Assembly: GCA_944358865.1 (NCBI GenBank)
Contig: CALVRV010000009.1
Location: 1-46,682, forward strand
From: an uncultured Bacilli bacterium
GTDB taxonomy: Bacteria; Bacillota_I; Bacilli_A; RFN20; CAG-826
DNA: 46,682 nucleotides
Reading direction: 5' to 3'
The notes under the pieces are model-generated. The model was given only the letters and a program-made list of their open reading frames with translations. It made no database searches and had not been told where the DNA came from. Shown piece after piece: positions 1 to 7,932 of the stretch. A program made the position numbers and the translations under genes. The first letter of the stretch is position 1. Every line of letters starts with the position of its first letter.

Positions 1-30
1 TTCAAGTTTGAATTCCCATGAATATTTCAT

Positions 31-70
31 AAAAAAGTACCCCTTTCCTAATGTCTAGGATTTGGGGTAC
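31..70 (-). terminator. Intrinsic terminator of the tldD-tldE-mscL operon
   Basis: The arms GTACCCC (37-43) and GGGGTAC (64-70) pair perfectly. An inner CCTA/TAGG pairing lies between them. Read on the minus strand, the hairpin is followed by six T (31-36). It sits 36 bp past the mscL stop codon. Confidence 0.85.
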
Positions 71-105
71 CTCTCAATTTGTATCCGTGTGTTTTGTTTA
101 ATTCA

Positions 106-783
106 TTATTTATCTTTTGTTTCAGTTTTTTCTAATTGCTGTTTTTCTAGTAAAGTTTTAATTTGTAATAATACATCTAATTCAGTTGGTTTAACTTCTT
201 CAGGAACAACAATTGGTCTTTCTTCTGGATGTTTTTGATAATATTCTTCTTTTAATTTTTCTTGAATCTGGTTTTTCTTACTAATAATACTTGTTACTAC
301 TTTAATTACTATAAATAAGACAATAGCAATAATTAAAAATGAAATGACTGCATTAATTATAGAACCCCAATTAATAACTGCAGCACTATTAGAAACATAA
401 ACTGAACCATATAAAGTATATTTAGATAATATTTCAGATTTTAGTGATTGCACTAAAGTATCTTCAACCCCTGCCCCATATAAACTTTCAGCGTATTGTT
501 GTGCGATATCTTGTAGTTGTCCACTGTCAAATGTTTGTCCAATGCCAGCCATACCTTTTTGTAAATCGTTAGCGGGTGGTAAGACAGTAATTAGACCATT
601 TAATCCGCCTGGCACACCCCATGTACAAATGGCCATTAAAACATTTGTTAATGCAGTAACTATGGCTGTAAACGCTCCACCTATAACAACACCAACAGCT
701 AAATTTAAAGCGTTGCCACGATTGATGAATGCCTTGAATTCATTCCAAGTGCTTTTTAATGATTTTTTCACATTCTTTTTCAT
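106..783 (-). CDS. mscL: Large-conductance mechanosensitive channel MscL, long-loop form
   Basis: MscL is a pentameric inner-membrane channel that opens under high membrane tension and releases solutes during hypo-osmotic shock. The N-terminal signature is clear: F16-x-x-F-I-x-R-G-N24, then the glycine-rich TM1 AVGVVIGGAF (about residues 24-53). TM2 is about 139-162 (GSIINAVISFLIIAIVLFIVIK). A charged cytoplasmic helix rich in K/E closes the protein. At 225 aa it is far longer than the usual 120-150 aa. The extra length is an external loop of about 85 residues (54-138). A TGGGAG Shine-Dalgarno precedes the ATG and lies across the end of tldE, 2 bp upstream, so mscL is the last gene of the tldD-tldE-mscL operon. 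The family call is firm; the role of the long loop is unknown. Confidence 0.93.
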   Translation of the reverse strand: MKKNVKKSLKSTWNEFKAFINRGNALNLAVGVVIGGAFTAIVTALTNVLMAICTWGVPGGLNGLITVLPPANDLQKGMAGIGQTFDSGQLQDIAQQYAESLYGAGVEDTLVQSLKSEILSKYTLYGSVYVSNSAAVINWGSIINAVISFLIIAIVLFIVIKVVTSIISKKNQIQEKLKEEYYQKHPEERPIVVPEEVKPTELDVLLQIKTLLEKQQLEKTETKDK

Positions 784-785
784 GA

Positions 786-2111
786 TTAACTCCCACTAAT
801 TGATAGAGATTTAAAATAAATGGATGGAACAAAATAACCATTAGATAAAAGTTTAGCGTCCCCTCCAATTTCACCAATATTATTAAATAAATCTAATATA
901 TTACCGCTGATGGTAATTAAAGAAACAGGTGCATCTTTTTTACCATCTTTAATAAGAAATCCTTGTGCTTGTAATGAGAAATCTCCACTTGTAGAATTGA
1001 TTCCAGCATGAGCGCCTTGTAAATCAGTAATATAAATGCCGTTTTCTACCTTTTCAAATAATTCTTCAAGACTTTTCTTTGAAGGTTTTACATAAATAAG
1101 TGTCGGCGCTGCTACTATTTTAGAGCCTGCATTTACACCATTTCCTGTTGGTTCTGTATTATCTTTTTGCGCTGTTTCTAAAGTGTAAAGATAAGTTTTT
1201 AAAACACCATTTTTAATAATAGGTTTGTTATAAGTTGCAACACCTTCATCATCAAACCATTTTGCGTATACTGTTTTCATTAACGGCATATCGTAAACAC
1301 TTAATTTATTTGATGCAATTTTAGTATTTAATTTGCCTTCAAATAAAGAAACATGTTTTTGAATTTGCTCAGCATCACACCAACTAGTGTAAACACTAAG
1401 AAGCGTTGCGATGCATTCTCTATCAATAATGGTTTTCATTTTTTTACTTTGACATGGTTTTGCATTTAATTTTTCGATTGCTTTATCGACAATATTTTTA
1501 GCAAATTCTTTCATATCAAAATTTTCAAATTTATTATCGATAAAAACATCATAATTAACTTGTTCATCTGAATCGTTTTTAACAACTACACCAGCAGAAA
1601 TTATAAAATAATTGGACTTTTGCCTTAAATTTAATCCATTTGAATTAATTATTATAGTTTCACCAACCGATTCACTAAAAGCAACATCTACAACATCTTT
1701 TATTAAATTAGATTGTTTTTCTACCTCTTTTTCTAAATTGAATAAGAGATCTTTTTTCTCTTTTAAAGATATTTTTTCATAATCTTTATTATATGTTTTT
1801 ACTTTGTGATATTTTTCGCTTCCTAAAAATAATTTTGCTTCTTCATTTTTTTCAATGACTTTTGAATTATTTATTATGTCATTAATAATGTCTAATGTAT
1901 TATCTTTAGTTAAATTTGTACATGTTGCAGTGCCAAATTTACCATTATATATACCACGGAAGTTTGTTGTTATATTAGTGTTAACACCATAATTTTCTAT
2001 TTCGTGGTGGTACAAAGATAATTCAAAACTAGATGATTTGTTAACTGTGATTTGTATATCATTAATCCCTTTTTCTTTAGCAAGAGATATAAATTTTTGA
2101 TAAATATTCAT
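786..2111 (-). CDS. pmbA: TldE/PmbA-family metalloprotease subunit
   Basis: TldE (PmbA) is the partner of TldD in a heterodimeric zinc protease. In Enterobacteria the pair trims microcin B17 and degrades unfolded peptides; in Firmicutes the substrate is generally unknown. At 441 aa it is of normal family length. It lacks the HExxxH zinc motif carried by TldD, as expected for the E subunit. It keeps the family C-terminal region with GVNAGSKIVAAP, DLQGAHAGINSTSGDFSLQAQGF and a final ISGNILDLFNNIGEIGGD block. The start codon overlaps the tldD stop by one base (TAATG at 2109-2113), which suggests translational coupling and equal expression. mscL follows 2 bp after the stop. No peptide-toxin gene is seen nearby. 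Confidence 0.92.
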   Translation of the reverse strand: MNIYQKFISLAKEKGINDIQITVNKSSSFELSLYHHEIENYGVNTNITTNFRGIYNGKFGTATCTNLTKDNTLDIINDIINNSKVIEKNEEAKLFLGSEKYHKVKTYNKDYEKISLKEKKDLLFNLEKEVEKQSNLIKDVVDVAFSESVGETIIINSNGLNLRQKSNYFIISAGVVVKNDSDEQVNYDVFIDNKFENFDMKEFAKNIVDKAIEKLNAKPCQSKKMKTIIDRECIATLLSVYTSWCDAEQIQKHVSLFEGKLNTKIASNKLSVYDMPLMKTVYAKWFDDEGVATYNKPIIKNGVLKTYLYTLETAQKDNTEPTGNGVNAGSKIVAAPTLIYVKPSKKSLEELFEKVENGIYITDLQGAHAGINSTSGDFSLQAQGFLIKDGKKDAPVSLITISGNILDLFNNIGEIGGDAKLLSNGYFVPSIYFKSLSISGS

Positions 2112-3508
2112 TATTGTAATTGACCTCCTCTTCCACCGACAGTAATAGAAGAAATTCTTAATGTTGGTTGTCCTACATTAACTCTAATTGATCCACTTGA
2201 AGCACCACACATACCTTGGCCTAAATCTAAATCATTTCCGACCATATCAATTTTTTCTAATATTTCGTTTCCTTTACCAATAAGTGTTGCACCTTTGACT
2301 GGTTCTGCTATTTTACCATCACGAATAATATATGCTTCAGAGCAAGAAAAATTAAATTCACCAGTAATAGGATTAACGCTTCCACCAGTAAACCCTACTG
2401 CATATAAACCTAATTTTGTCGCTTTAATAATTTCTTCTGGCGTTGATTTTCCATTTTCAATATATGTATTTGACATTCTGGAAGTAGGATTATATCTAAA
2501 ACTTTGTCTTCTAGATGAACCATTAGGTTTCTTGTTCATTCTTCTACCATTAAATTCATCAATCATATAATCTGTTAAAATGCCATTTTTTATTAATTGT
2601 CTTTTAACACCTTTAACGCCTTCATCATCATAATCAATTGAACCCCAAGCATTAGGAATAGTTGAATCATCGACAGCGCTGACGACATCGCTTGCTATTT
2701 TTTGGCCTAGTTTTCCTGAAAAACAAGATAAACCTTTACTTACAGAACTTGCTTCTAATGGATGACCACAAGCTTCATGGAATAAAACTCCACCCCAGCC
2801 GTTACCTAATACAACTGGCATAACACCAGATGGGCATTCTTTAGCAGTTAAATTTTGAATTGCCACTCTAGCAGCGTTTAAGGCAACTTTTTTAGGATCT
2901 ATTTTGGTTTTAAAATAATTTATATCATCTTGAGCACCTGGGCCTTCAAAACCTGTTTCTAAAGATTTTCCATCACTAGCGACAACTAAATAAACTAATC
3001 GTCCATATTGAGTAGAATTTTTAATAATTTCACCTTTTGAATTATAAATAACAGTACTTCTATGTGTATCAGAAAAACTGCCTTTTGTTTGAATTATTCT
3101 TGGATCATAATCTTTTATTGCTAACAATCCTTCATTAACTAACGCTATTTTTTCTTCACGAGAAACATCGTTATAATCAATTTTAATTGGATTGATAGTT
3201 TTGTATTTTTTAATTTTTAAATTTGTGACAGTTATTTTTCTTTCATCTACAAAACCATTTGCTAAATCACTAGCGAGTTTTAATAATGATTTTCTAGATA
3301 GATCACAAGTATAACCATAGATGCATTGTAAATTGTTTAATAATCTTATCCCAACACCTTCATTTATTTGATTATAAGAAATATCAACTTTGTTGTTTTC
3401 TATACCTAATGTATAACCGTATGTGTTTTCATAAAATATTTCGGCAAAATCTGCACCAGTTTTTAAACCTTCATTTAAGACATCGATTGCTAACTTTTTA
3501 CTTAACAT
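2111..3508 (-). CDS. tldD: TldD-family zinc metalloprotease
   Basis: This is the catalytic subunit of the TldD/TldE protease. The zinc-binding helix is intact as HEACGH within VLFHEACGHPLEAS, and a third-ligand region lies near FNFSCSEAYIIRDG toward the C terminus. The length, 465 aa, matches the family. A Shine-Dalgarno AGAAAGGA lies about 6 bases before the ATG. It is the first gene of the operon with tldE (one-base overlap) and mscL. The 93-bp gap upstream holds the hairpin that ends the hemolysin III-like gene, so this operon is probably transcribed separately. Confidence 0.94.
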   Translation of the reverse strand: MLSKKLAIDVLNEGLKTGADFAEIFYENTYGYTLGIENNKVDISYNQINEGVGIRLLNNLQCIYGYTCDLSRKSLLKLASDLANGFVDERKITVTNLKIKKYKTINPIKIDYNDVSREEKIALVNEGLLAIKDYDPRIIQTKGSFSDTHRSTVIYNSKGEIIKNSTQYGRLVYLVVASDGKSLETGFEGPGAQDDINYFKTKIDPKKVALNAARVAIQNLTAKECPSGVMPVVLGNGWGGVLFHEACGHPLEASSVSKGLSCFSGKLGQKIASDVVSAVDDSTIPNAWGSIDYDDEGVKGVKRQLIKNGILTDYMIDEFNGRRMNKKPNGSSRRQSFRYNPTSRMSNTYIENGKSTPEEIIKATKLGLYAVGFTGGSVNPITGEFNFSCSEAYIIRDGKIAEPVKGATLIGKGNEILEKIDMVGNDLDLGQGMCGASSGSIRVNVGQPTLRISSITVGGRGGQLQ

Positions 3509-3561
3509 ATTTTTTCCTTTCTTTTACTATATACGATTATACTTAATAATGCGTATTTTTC

Positions 3562-3597
3562 AATAAAAGCAAGAAAAATATGAATTAATATTCATAT
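3562..3597 (-). terminator. AT-rich hairpin after the hemolysin III-like gene
   Basis: ATATGAAT (3578-3585) and ATTCATAT (3590-3597) form an 8-bp stem with a 4-base loop. On the minus strand it is followed by TTTTTCTTGCTTTT. It begins a few bases past the stop codon at 3602. The stem is weak (AT only), so confidence is moderate. Confidence 0.55.
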
Positions 3598-3601
3598 ATG
3601 A

Positions 3602-4288
3602 TTAAAGTAAAAACATAATGCCTATTAATTGTAAAATTGTTCCTACTAAAACAAATAGATGAAAAACACTATGCATCCATTTTTTCTTTTTTCCAACTGC
3701 ATAAAAAATAACACCAAATGTATATGCAAGACCACCTAATAAGATGTATATCATCGCGTTAAAATCTAATATTGTTATAGCCGGATAACAAAATGCGACT
3801 AGCCAACCCATGACTATATATAAAACAACTGTTATTACTTTAATAAATTTGTTGTTTAAATTAACAAAATTTAAAATTGAACCAATTAATAAACACCCTA
3901 CTTCAATTAAAATCATAGTTAATCCGATATTAGGAGAACTTGAAAATCCTAATGCACATACTGGGGCGTAAGTTCCTGCAATTAAAACGTATATGGTATT
4001 ATGATCTAATAATCTAAATAAACGTTTCCAAGGAGAATTTTTATCTATCGCGTGATAAATCATGCTGACAGAATATAAAAACATAATTGAAAAACTATAT
4101 ATTATTAACGATGCACTTTTTAAAGGATCATAATTAAAGATGATTGATAATGTTATAAAAAATATTAATAAACCAAAACCTAATAACGCTCCGATAAGGT
4201 GTGACACCCAGTTAAATATTTCTTCGCCTTTACTGTAATTAGGTATTGGTTGTGAGATTAGTTTTGCTTTTAATTGATTGACAGACAT
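3602..4288 (-). CDS. Hemolysin III / PAQR-family membrane protein
   Basis: A polytopic membrane protein of 228 aa with about seven hydrophobic segments. It has the family markers: EEIFNWVSHLIGALLG at the N terminus, SMIYHA in the second segment, LDHNTIYVLIAGTYAP, and HSVFHLFVL near the C terminus. The conserved Ser, His and Asp residues in these blocks form a metal site in the adiponectin/progestin-receptor superfamily. The name hemolysin III comes from one Bacillus cereus protein; most bacterial members have no proven hemolytic role and are thought to act in membrane lipid homeostasis. A strong AAGGAGG lies before the ATG. It is divergent from the glycolipid-type glycosyltransferase at 4517, which loosely fits a membrane theme. 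Confidence 0.9.
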   Translation of the reverse strand: MSVNQLKAKLISQPIPNYSKGEEIFNWVSHLIGALLGFGLLIFFITLSIIFNYDPLKSASLIIYSFSIMFLYSVSMIYHAIDKNSPWKRLFRLLDHNTIYVLIAGTYAPVCALGFSSSPNIGLTMILIEVGCLLIGSILNFVNLNNKFIKVITVVLYIVMGWLVAFCYPAITILDFNAMIYILLGGLAYTFGVIFYAVGKKKKWMHSVFHLFVLVGTILQLIGIMFLL

Positions 4289-4360
4289 AATATTTGCCTC
4301 CTTATGTGAGCAATTTTAAACAAAAAATAAATAAAAAATACCTACTCTTTAAATATTTTT

Positions 4361-4464
4361 TTCCACTTATGAAACCTTTATAGTAGATTAAAAAAATCAA
4401 CTCTACTTTTAGTGGAATACTATATTTTTTTAACTACTGTTACCAAAGGTAACAAATTGTAGAG
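4361..4464. promoter_or_regulatory. Divergent intergenic region with nested hairpins and a palindrome
   Basis: Between two divergent genes, TTCCACT (4361-4367) pairs with AGTGGAA (4411-4417). Inside it, AGTAGA (4382-4387) pairs with TCTACT (4402-4407). A T-run follows at 4425-4431. The palindrome GTTACC-AAA-GGTAAC lies at 4439-4453, and GTAGAG (4459-4464) could pair with CTCTAC (4401-4406) instead. This could be a leader attenuator for the gene at 4517 or an operator region. The transcription start is not known, so neither reading is secure. Confidence 0.35.
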
Positions 4465-4516
4465 TTACATAATTTTAATGATTTTTTATTTGATTAATAA
4501 TACACTATGAATAGAT

Positions 4517-5533
4517 ATGAAAGTTTTACTTTATTTTGAAGCGGAAGAGAAAATTAAAAAATCTGGTATAGGTAGAGCTTTAAAACATCAAATTGAAGCT
4601 CTTACAAGTGCGGGTGTTGATTATACTTTATCAAGCAAAGATAGTTTTGATATTGCTCATATAAATACTTATTGGCCCAAATCTAAAAAGTTATTAAAAA
4701 AATTAAAAAAGAAACATATTCCAGTTATAGTTCATGGGCATTCTACAATTGAAGATTTTAGATATTCTTTTGCCTTATGGAAAGTCATGGCATTATGGTT
4801 TAATCCTAATTTAATGTGGTTTTATAAAAATTGTGATTTTATTATCACACCTACTTTATATTCAAAACAGGTAATCGATTCTTATAATTTAGGTACCCCA
4901 GTTATTCATGTTTCAAATGGTATTGATATAAATGAATACACTTATGATGAAGAAAAAGTAAAAGCTTTTAAAAAATATTTTAATTTAACAGATGATGATA
5001 AAGTTGTCATTGGTGTTGGATTCCCATTTCAAAGAAAAGGCATTATTGATTTTTTTGAAATAGCTAGACAAAGACCAGATGTTAAATTTATTTGGTTTGG
5101 TTACTTACAAAAAATATTAACTTCAAACATTGTTAAAAAAGCCATCAAAAACAAACCAAACAACGTCATTATGCCAGGTTATATTGATAATAGCATTATC
5201 AAAGGAGCATACCATTTTGCAAAATGTTTATTATTTCCTTCTTATGAAGAAACAGAGGGTATTGTTGTTTTAGAAGCACTCGCGTCATCTTGTCCAGTTT
5301 TAATAAGAGATATAGGTGTGTATAAAGATTGGTTAGAAGATAATAAAAATTGTTATAAAGCAAATAATAACGAAGAATTTTTATTAAAATTAGATAAAAT
5401 TATTAATTCTAATAATAAAGAAATCATTAATAATGGTTATCTTGTTGCAAAAAGTAAAAATTTAGACATTATAGGTAAAGAATTAAAATTAGCCTATGAA
5501 AATTTATATCAAAAATTTTATAAAAATAATTAA
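4517..5533 (+). CDS. GT4-family glycosyltransferase, CpoA/diglycosyl-diacylglycerol synthase-like
   Basis: A 338-aa retaining glycosyltransferase of the GT-B fold. The N terminus MKVLLYFEAEEKIKKSGIGRALKHQ is, from memory, close to streptococcal CpoA and the Acholeplasma diglucosyl-diacylglycerol synthase, which add a second sugar to monoglycosyl-diacylglycerol at the membrane. An HGHST block sits at about residue 75. The nucleotide-sugar end has GFPFQRKGI and the family E-x7-E-like signature FPSYEETEGIVVLEALASSCPVL. It has basic, amphipathic stretches but no transmembrane helix, as expected for a monotopic enzyme. The usual partner, a monoglycosyl-diacylglycerol synthase, is not adjacent. No Shine-Dalgarno precedes the ATG. 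The exact sugar donor and acceptor are inferred from the family. Confidence 0.8.
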   Translation: MKVLLYFEAEEKIKKSGIGRALKHQIEALTSAGVDYTLSSKDSFDIAHINTYWPKSKKLLKKLKKKHIPVIVHGHSTIEDFRYSFALWKVMALWFNPNLMWFYKNCDFIITPTLYSKQVIDSYNLGTPVIHVSNGIDINEYTYDEEKVKAFKKYFNLTDDDKVVIGVGFPFQRKGIIDFFEIARQRPDVKFIWFGYLQKILTSNIVKKAIKNKPNNVIMPGYIDNSIIKGAYHFAKCLLFPSYEETEGIVVLEALASSCPVLIRDIGVYKDWLEDNKNCYKANNNEEFLLKLDKIINSNNKEIINNGYLVAKSKNLDIIGKELKLAYENLYQKFYKNN

Positions 5534-5537
5534 ATCA

Positions 5538-5566
5538 TTGATTTAATATCTTAATTTTGGTAATAT
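5538..5566 (+). promoter_or_regulatory. Sigma-70-type promoter of rpmE
   Basis: TTGATT (5538-5543) and TAATAT (5561-5566) are separated by exactly 17 bp. This predicts a start near 5573, just before the structured rpmE leader. Confidence 0.65.
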
Positions 5567-5572
5567 CTAAAA

Positions 5573-5625
5573 GCACGACTTACTTTGGTTAAGTAAAATC
5601 CAAGGCGGAAGGAGTAAAAAAGACT
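5573..5625 (+). ncRNA. Probable L31 ribosomal leader (autoregulatory 5'UTR)
   Basis: The predicted 5'UTR contains TTACTT (5580-5585) paired with AAGTAA (5591-5596) around the loop TGGTT. The loop-side TTTGG can also pair with the downstream CCAAG (5600-5604), a pseudoknot-like arrangement just before the AAGGAG Shine-Dalgarno (5609-5614). L31 leaders are a known class of ribosomal-protein leader in Firmicutes. Whether this one matches that covariance model could not be tested here. Confidence 0.45.
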
Positions 5626-5844
5626 ATGAAAAAAGGAATTCACCCAAATTATCAACGTTGTACAGTTACATGTGTCTCTTGTGGTGCGACATTTGAAACA
5701 GGTTCTGTTTTAAAAGAAATCCGTGTTGATACATGCAGCAACTGCCACCCATTCTATACTGGCAAAAGAAGATTTGTTCAAGCTGAAGGTAGAGTTGATA
5801 AATTTAATAAAAAATACGGTCTTACATCTAACGAAGACAAATAA
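5626..5844 (+). CDS. rpmE: 50S ribosomal protein L31, zinc-binding type
   Basis: A 72-aa ribosomal protein at the base of the 50S central protuberance that bridges to the 30S subunit. It is the zinc (C+) form, with Cys16, Cys19, Cys37 and Cys40 arranged as two CxxC knuckles. It starts MKKGIHPNY and has [23 protein letters not shown] at the C-terminal side, all typical. It has its own promoter, a structured leader and a terminator, so it is monocistronic. Firmicutes often carry a zinc-independent L31B used under zinc limitation; none is seen in the window. Confidence 0.97.
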   Translation: MKKGIHPNYQRCTVTCVSCGATFETGSVLKEIRVDTCSNCHPFYTGKRRFVQAEGRVDKFNKKYGLTSNEDK

Positions 5845-5858
5845 AAATTATCATTATA

Positions 5859-5884
5859 AGATGGATTTAGTTCCATCTTTTTTT
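5859..5884 (+). terminator. Intrinsic terminator of rpmE
   Basis: AGATGGA (5859-5865) pairs with TCCATCT (5872-5878) over a 6-base loop, followed by seven T. It starts 15 bp after the rpmE stop. Confidence 0.9.
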
Positions 5885-5963
5885 AACAAATAACAACTAT
5901 TTATAATTTAGATTAAAAAAACTAAATTTTAATATATAATATTAGCACGAGTGAGGTTTTATT

Positions 5964-7547
5964 ATGAAAAAGGCTTTTTATATTACAACACCAATTTATT
6001 ATCCAAGTGCAAAATTACATATTGGTCATGCTTATTGCACGACATTATGTGATATTTTAGCAAGATATCATCGTTTAAAAAAAGAAGATACATTCTTTTT
6101 AACTGGAAGCGATGAACATGGAATGAAAATTGAAAAAAACGCTCTTGCGAATAATAAAACACCAAAAGAATTTGTCGATGAAATTGTTGTTTCTTTTAAA
6201 CAACTTTGGAAGGCTTTAGATATTTCTAATGACGATTATATAAGAACTACCGATAAAAGACATGTTGAGACTGTTCAAAAAATATTTTCTAAATTTTTAG
6301 AAAATGGTGATATTTATTTAGGAGAATATGAAGGATGGTATTGCAAAGAATGTGAAGCTTTTTGGACCGACATTCAAGTTGGCGAAGAACACCTTTGCCC
6401 AGATTGTCATCGACCAGTTAATAAAGCTAAAGAAGAAGCTTACTTTTTTAAAACCTCGAAATATTTAAATCGCTTATTAAAATTATATGAAGACAATCCT
6501 AAATTTATCATTCCAGAATCAAGAAAAAACGAGATGATAAATACATTTATTAAACCTGGTTTAGAAGATTTATGTGTCTCAAGAACTTCTTTTACCTGGG
6601 GAATTCCAGTAAAAGAAAATCCTAAACATGTAATTTATGTTTGGTTAGATGCTTTAGTAAATTACATTTCTGCATTAGGATATTTACAAGAAGACGATAG
6701 TAAATTTAAAAAGTTTTGGTTAAATGAAAATTGTGAAAAAGTTCATATTTTAGGCGCAGATATTACAAGATTCCATTCTATTTATTGGCCAATGTTTTTA
6801 ATGGCGTTAGATTTGCCTTTCCCTGATAGAGAATTTGTCCATGGTTTATTAATGACAAAAGATGGCAAAATGTCAAAATCTAAAGGAAACACAATTGATC
6901 CATATCCTTTAATTGAAAGATATGGTGTTGACTGTGTTAGATATTATTTAGCTAGAGAAATTAATTTTGGAAGTGATGGTCAATTTACACCTGAACAATT
7001 TGTTGAAAGAATTAATATGGATTTAGCAAATAATATTGGCAATTTATTAAATAGAACACTATCGATGATTAATAAATATTTTGATGGCATTATTCCTGAA
7101 TTTGTCACAAACATTAATAATCCTTATGATAGTGATTTAGATGACACGATTAAATCATGCATTGCTTTATATCAATCTTGTTTAGATGATTTAAGAGTTA
7201 CCGATGGAATAATTGCTGCAACAAAAATAAGTGCAAGAGCAAATAAATATATTGATGAAACAACACCATGGGTATTAGCAAAACAAGAAGATAAACAACC
7301 TTTAAAATCTGTTATCTCACACCTAGCTTATAGCATATATGTGACTGCAATTTTATTAAGTGTTGTCTTGACAAGAAAATCAAAAGATATTCTTTTACAA
7401 TTAGGTCTAGATGGCAGTGTTGATTTTGAGACAATCAATAATCAACACATATTAGACAATGTTAAAATCAATAAGGGAGAGCCAATTTTCCCAAGACTCG
7501 ATGAAGCAAAAGAAGTAGAAGAAATCGTTAATATGATGAAAAAATAA
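5964..7547 (+). CDS. metG: Methionyl-tRNA synthetase
   Basis: A class I aminoacyl-tRNA synthetase that charges tRNA-Met. The HIGH motif is present as LHIGHAY near residue 19, and KMSKS lies at residues 302-306 (DGKMSKSKGN). The connective peptide carries a four-Cys zinc knuckle (CKECEAF...LCPDC). The C-terminal anticodon-binding helical domain is present (LANNIGNLLNRTLSMINKYF). At 527 aa it is the short form; the C-terminal EMAP-like tRNA-binding domain of longer MetG proteins is absent. A GAGTGAGG Shine-Dalgarno precedes the ATG, and TATAAT sits at about 5935-5940. No T-box leader fits in the 119-bp gap. A shared terminator follows. Confidence 0.97.
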   Translation: MKKAFYITTPIYYPSAKLHIGHAYCTTLCDILARYHRLKKEDTFFLTGSDEHGMKIEKNALANNKTPKEFVDEIVVSFKQLWKALDISNDDYIRTTDKRHVETVQKIFSKFLENGDIYLGEYEGWYCKECEAFWTDIQVGEEHLCPDCHRPVNKAKEEAYFFKTSKYLNRLLKLYEDNPKFIIPESRKNEMINTFIKPGLEDLCVSRTSFTWGIPVKENPKHVIYVWLDALVNYISALGYLQEDDSKFKKFWLNENCEKVHILGADITRFHSIYWPMFLMALDLPFPDREFVHGLLMTKDGKMSKSKGNTIDPYPLIERYGVDCVRYYLAREINFGSDGQFTPEQFVERINMDLANNIGNLLNRTLSMINKYFDGIIPEFVTNINNPYDSDLDDTIKSCIALYQSCLDDLRVTDGIIAATKISARANKYIDETTPWVLAKQEDKQPLKSVISHLAYSIYVTAILLSVVLTRKSKDILLQLGLDGSVDFETINNQHILDNVKINKGEPIFPRLDEAKEVEEIVNMMKK

Positions 7548-7580
7548 ATTAAAAAGTTGAGTTTTGCATAAAATTTGTAA

Positions 7581-7607
7581 AAAAAGATGGCATTTAACCA
7601 TCTTTTT
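7581..7607. terminator. Bidirectional terminator between metG and the DUF2188 gene
   Basis: AAAAAGATGG (7581-7590) pairs with CCATCTTTTT (7598-7607) over a 7-base loop. The T-tracts are built into both arms, so it can end transcription from either side of this convergent pair. Confidence 0.9.
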
Positions 7608-7610
7608 AAT

Positions 7611-7880
7611 TTAGAATTTTTGAATTTTACCTTTGTTTTTTCCTTTACTTGGTCTTGTAACAACATTAATGCCTTGGTTTTGCGCCATTTGTTTTACATA
7701 AGCACTAGCTTCATCTTTAGTTTTAAATAACTTGATTGCACGGTCACTACCACGGCGTTTTACCTGCCACATGTTGTCTTCACTTCGTTTTTCTAAAACA
7801 TAAAGGTTTTGGGATTTTTTAGTTTTCTCTTCATTAACCGTTTCTGGTGCAGGAGAAACCTCTTTTTTCTTTACCGCCAT
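7611..7880 (-). CDS. DUF2188 domain protein
   Basis: A basic 89-aa protein. After a charged, Pro/Lys-rich N terminus (1-24) it matches the DUF2188 pattern: a W in NMWQVKRRGSDRAIKLF, then a TKDEASAYVKQMA helix, then a strand with VVTRPSKGKNKGKIQKF. In other family members the C-terminal end normally reads like a GKDGKIQ motif; here it is Lys-rich. The function of DUF2188 is unknown. AGGAGGGC precedes the ATG with good spacing. It is convergent with metG and shares its terminator. Confidence 0.8.
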   Translation of the reverse strand: MAVKKKEVSPAPETVNEEKTKKSQNLYVLEKRSEDNMWQVKRRGSDRAIKLFKTKDEASAYVKQMAQNQGINVVTRPSKGKNKGKIQKF

Positions 7881-7932
7881 TAATTTTGCCCTCCTATATA
7901 TTAATTATCGTATATTTTTAAAAATAAACAAT

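Noticed and set aside
3602-4288. A true haemolysin
   Set aside because: The family name is historic; the PAQR-like motifs indicate a membrane protein with no evidence of pore formation.
5531-5546. Small palindrome after the glycosyltransferase (TAAATCATTGATTTA) as its terminator
   Set aside because: The stem is AT-only, the loop is too small and no T-tract follows; it also overlaps the rpmE -35.
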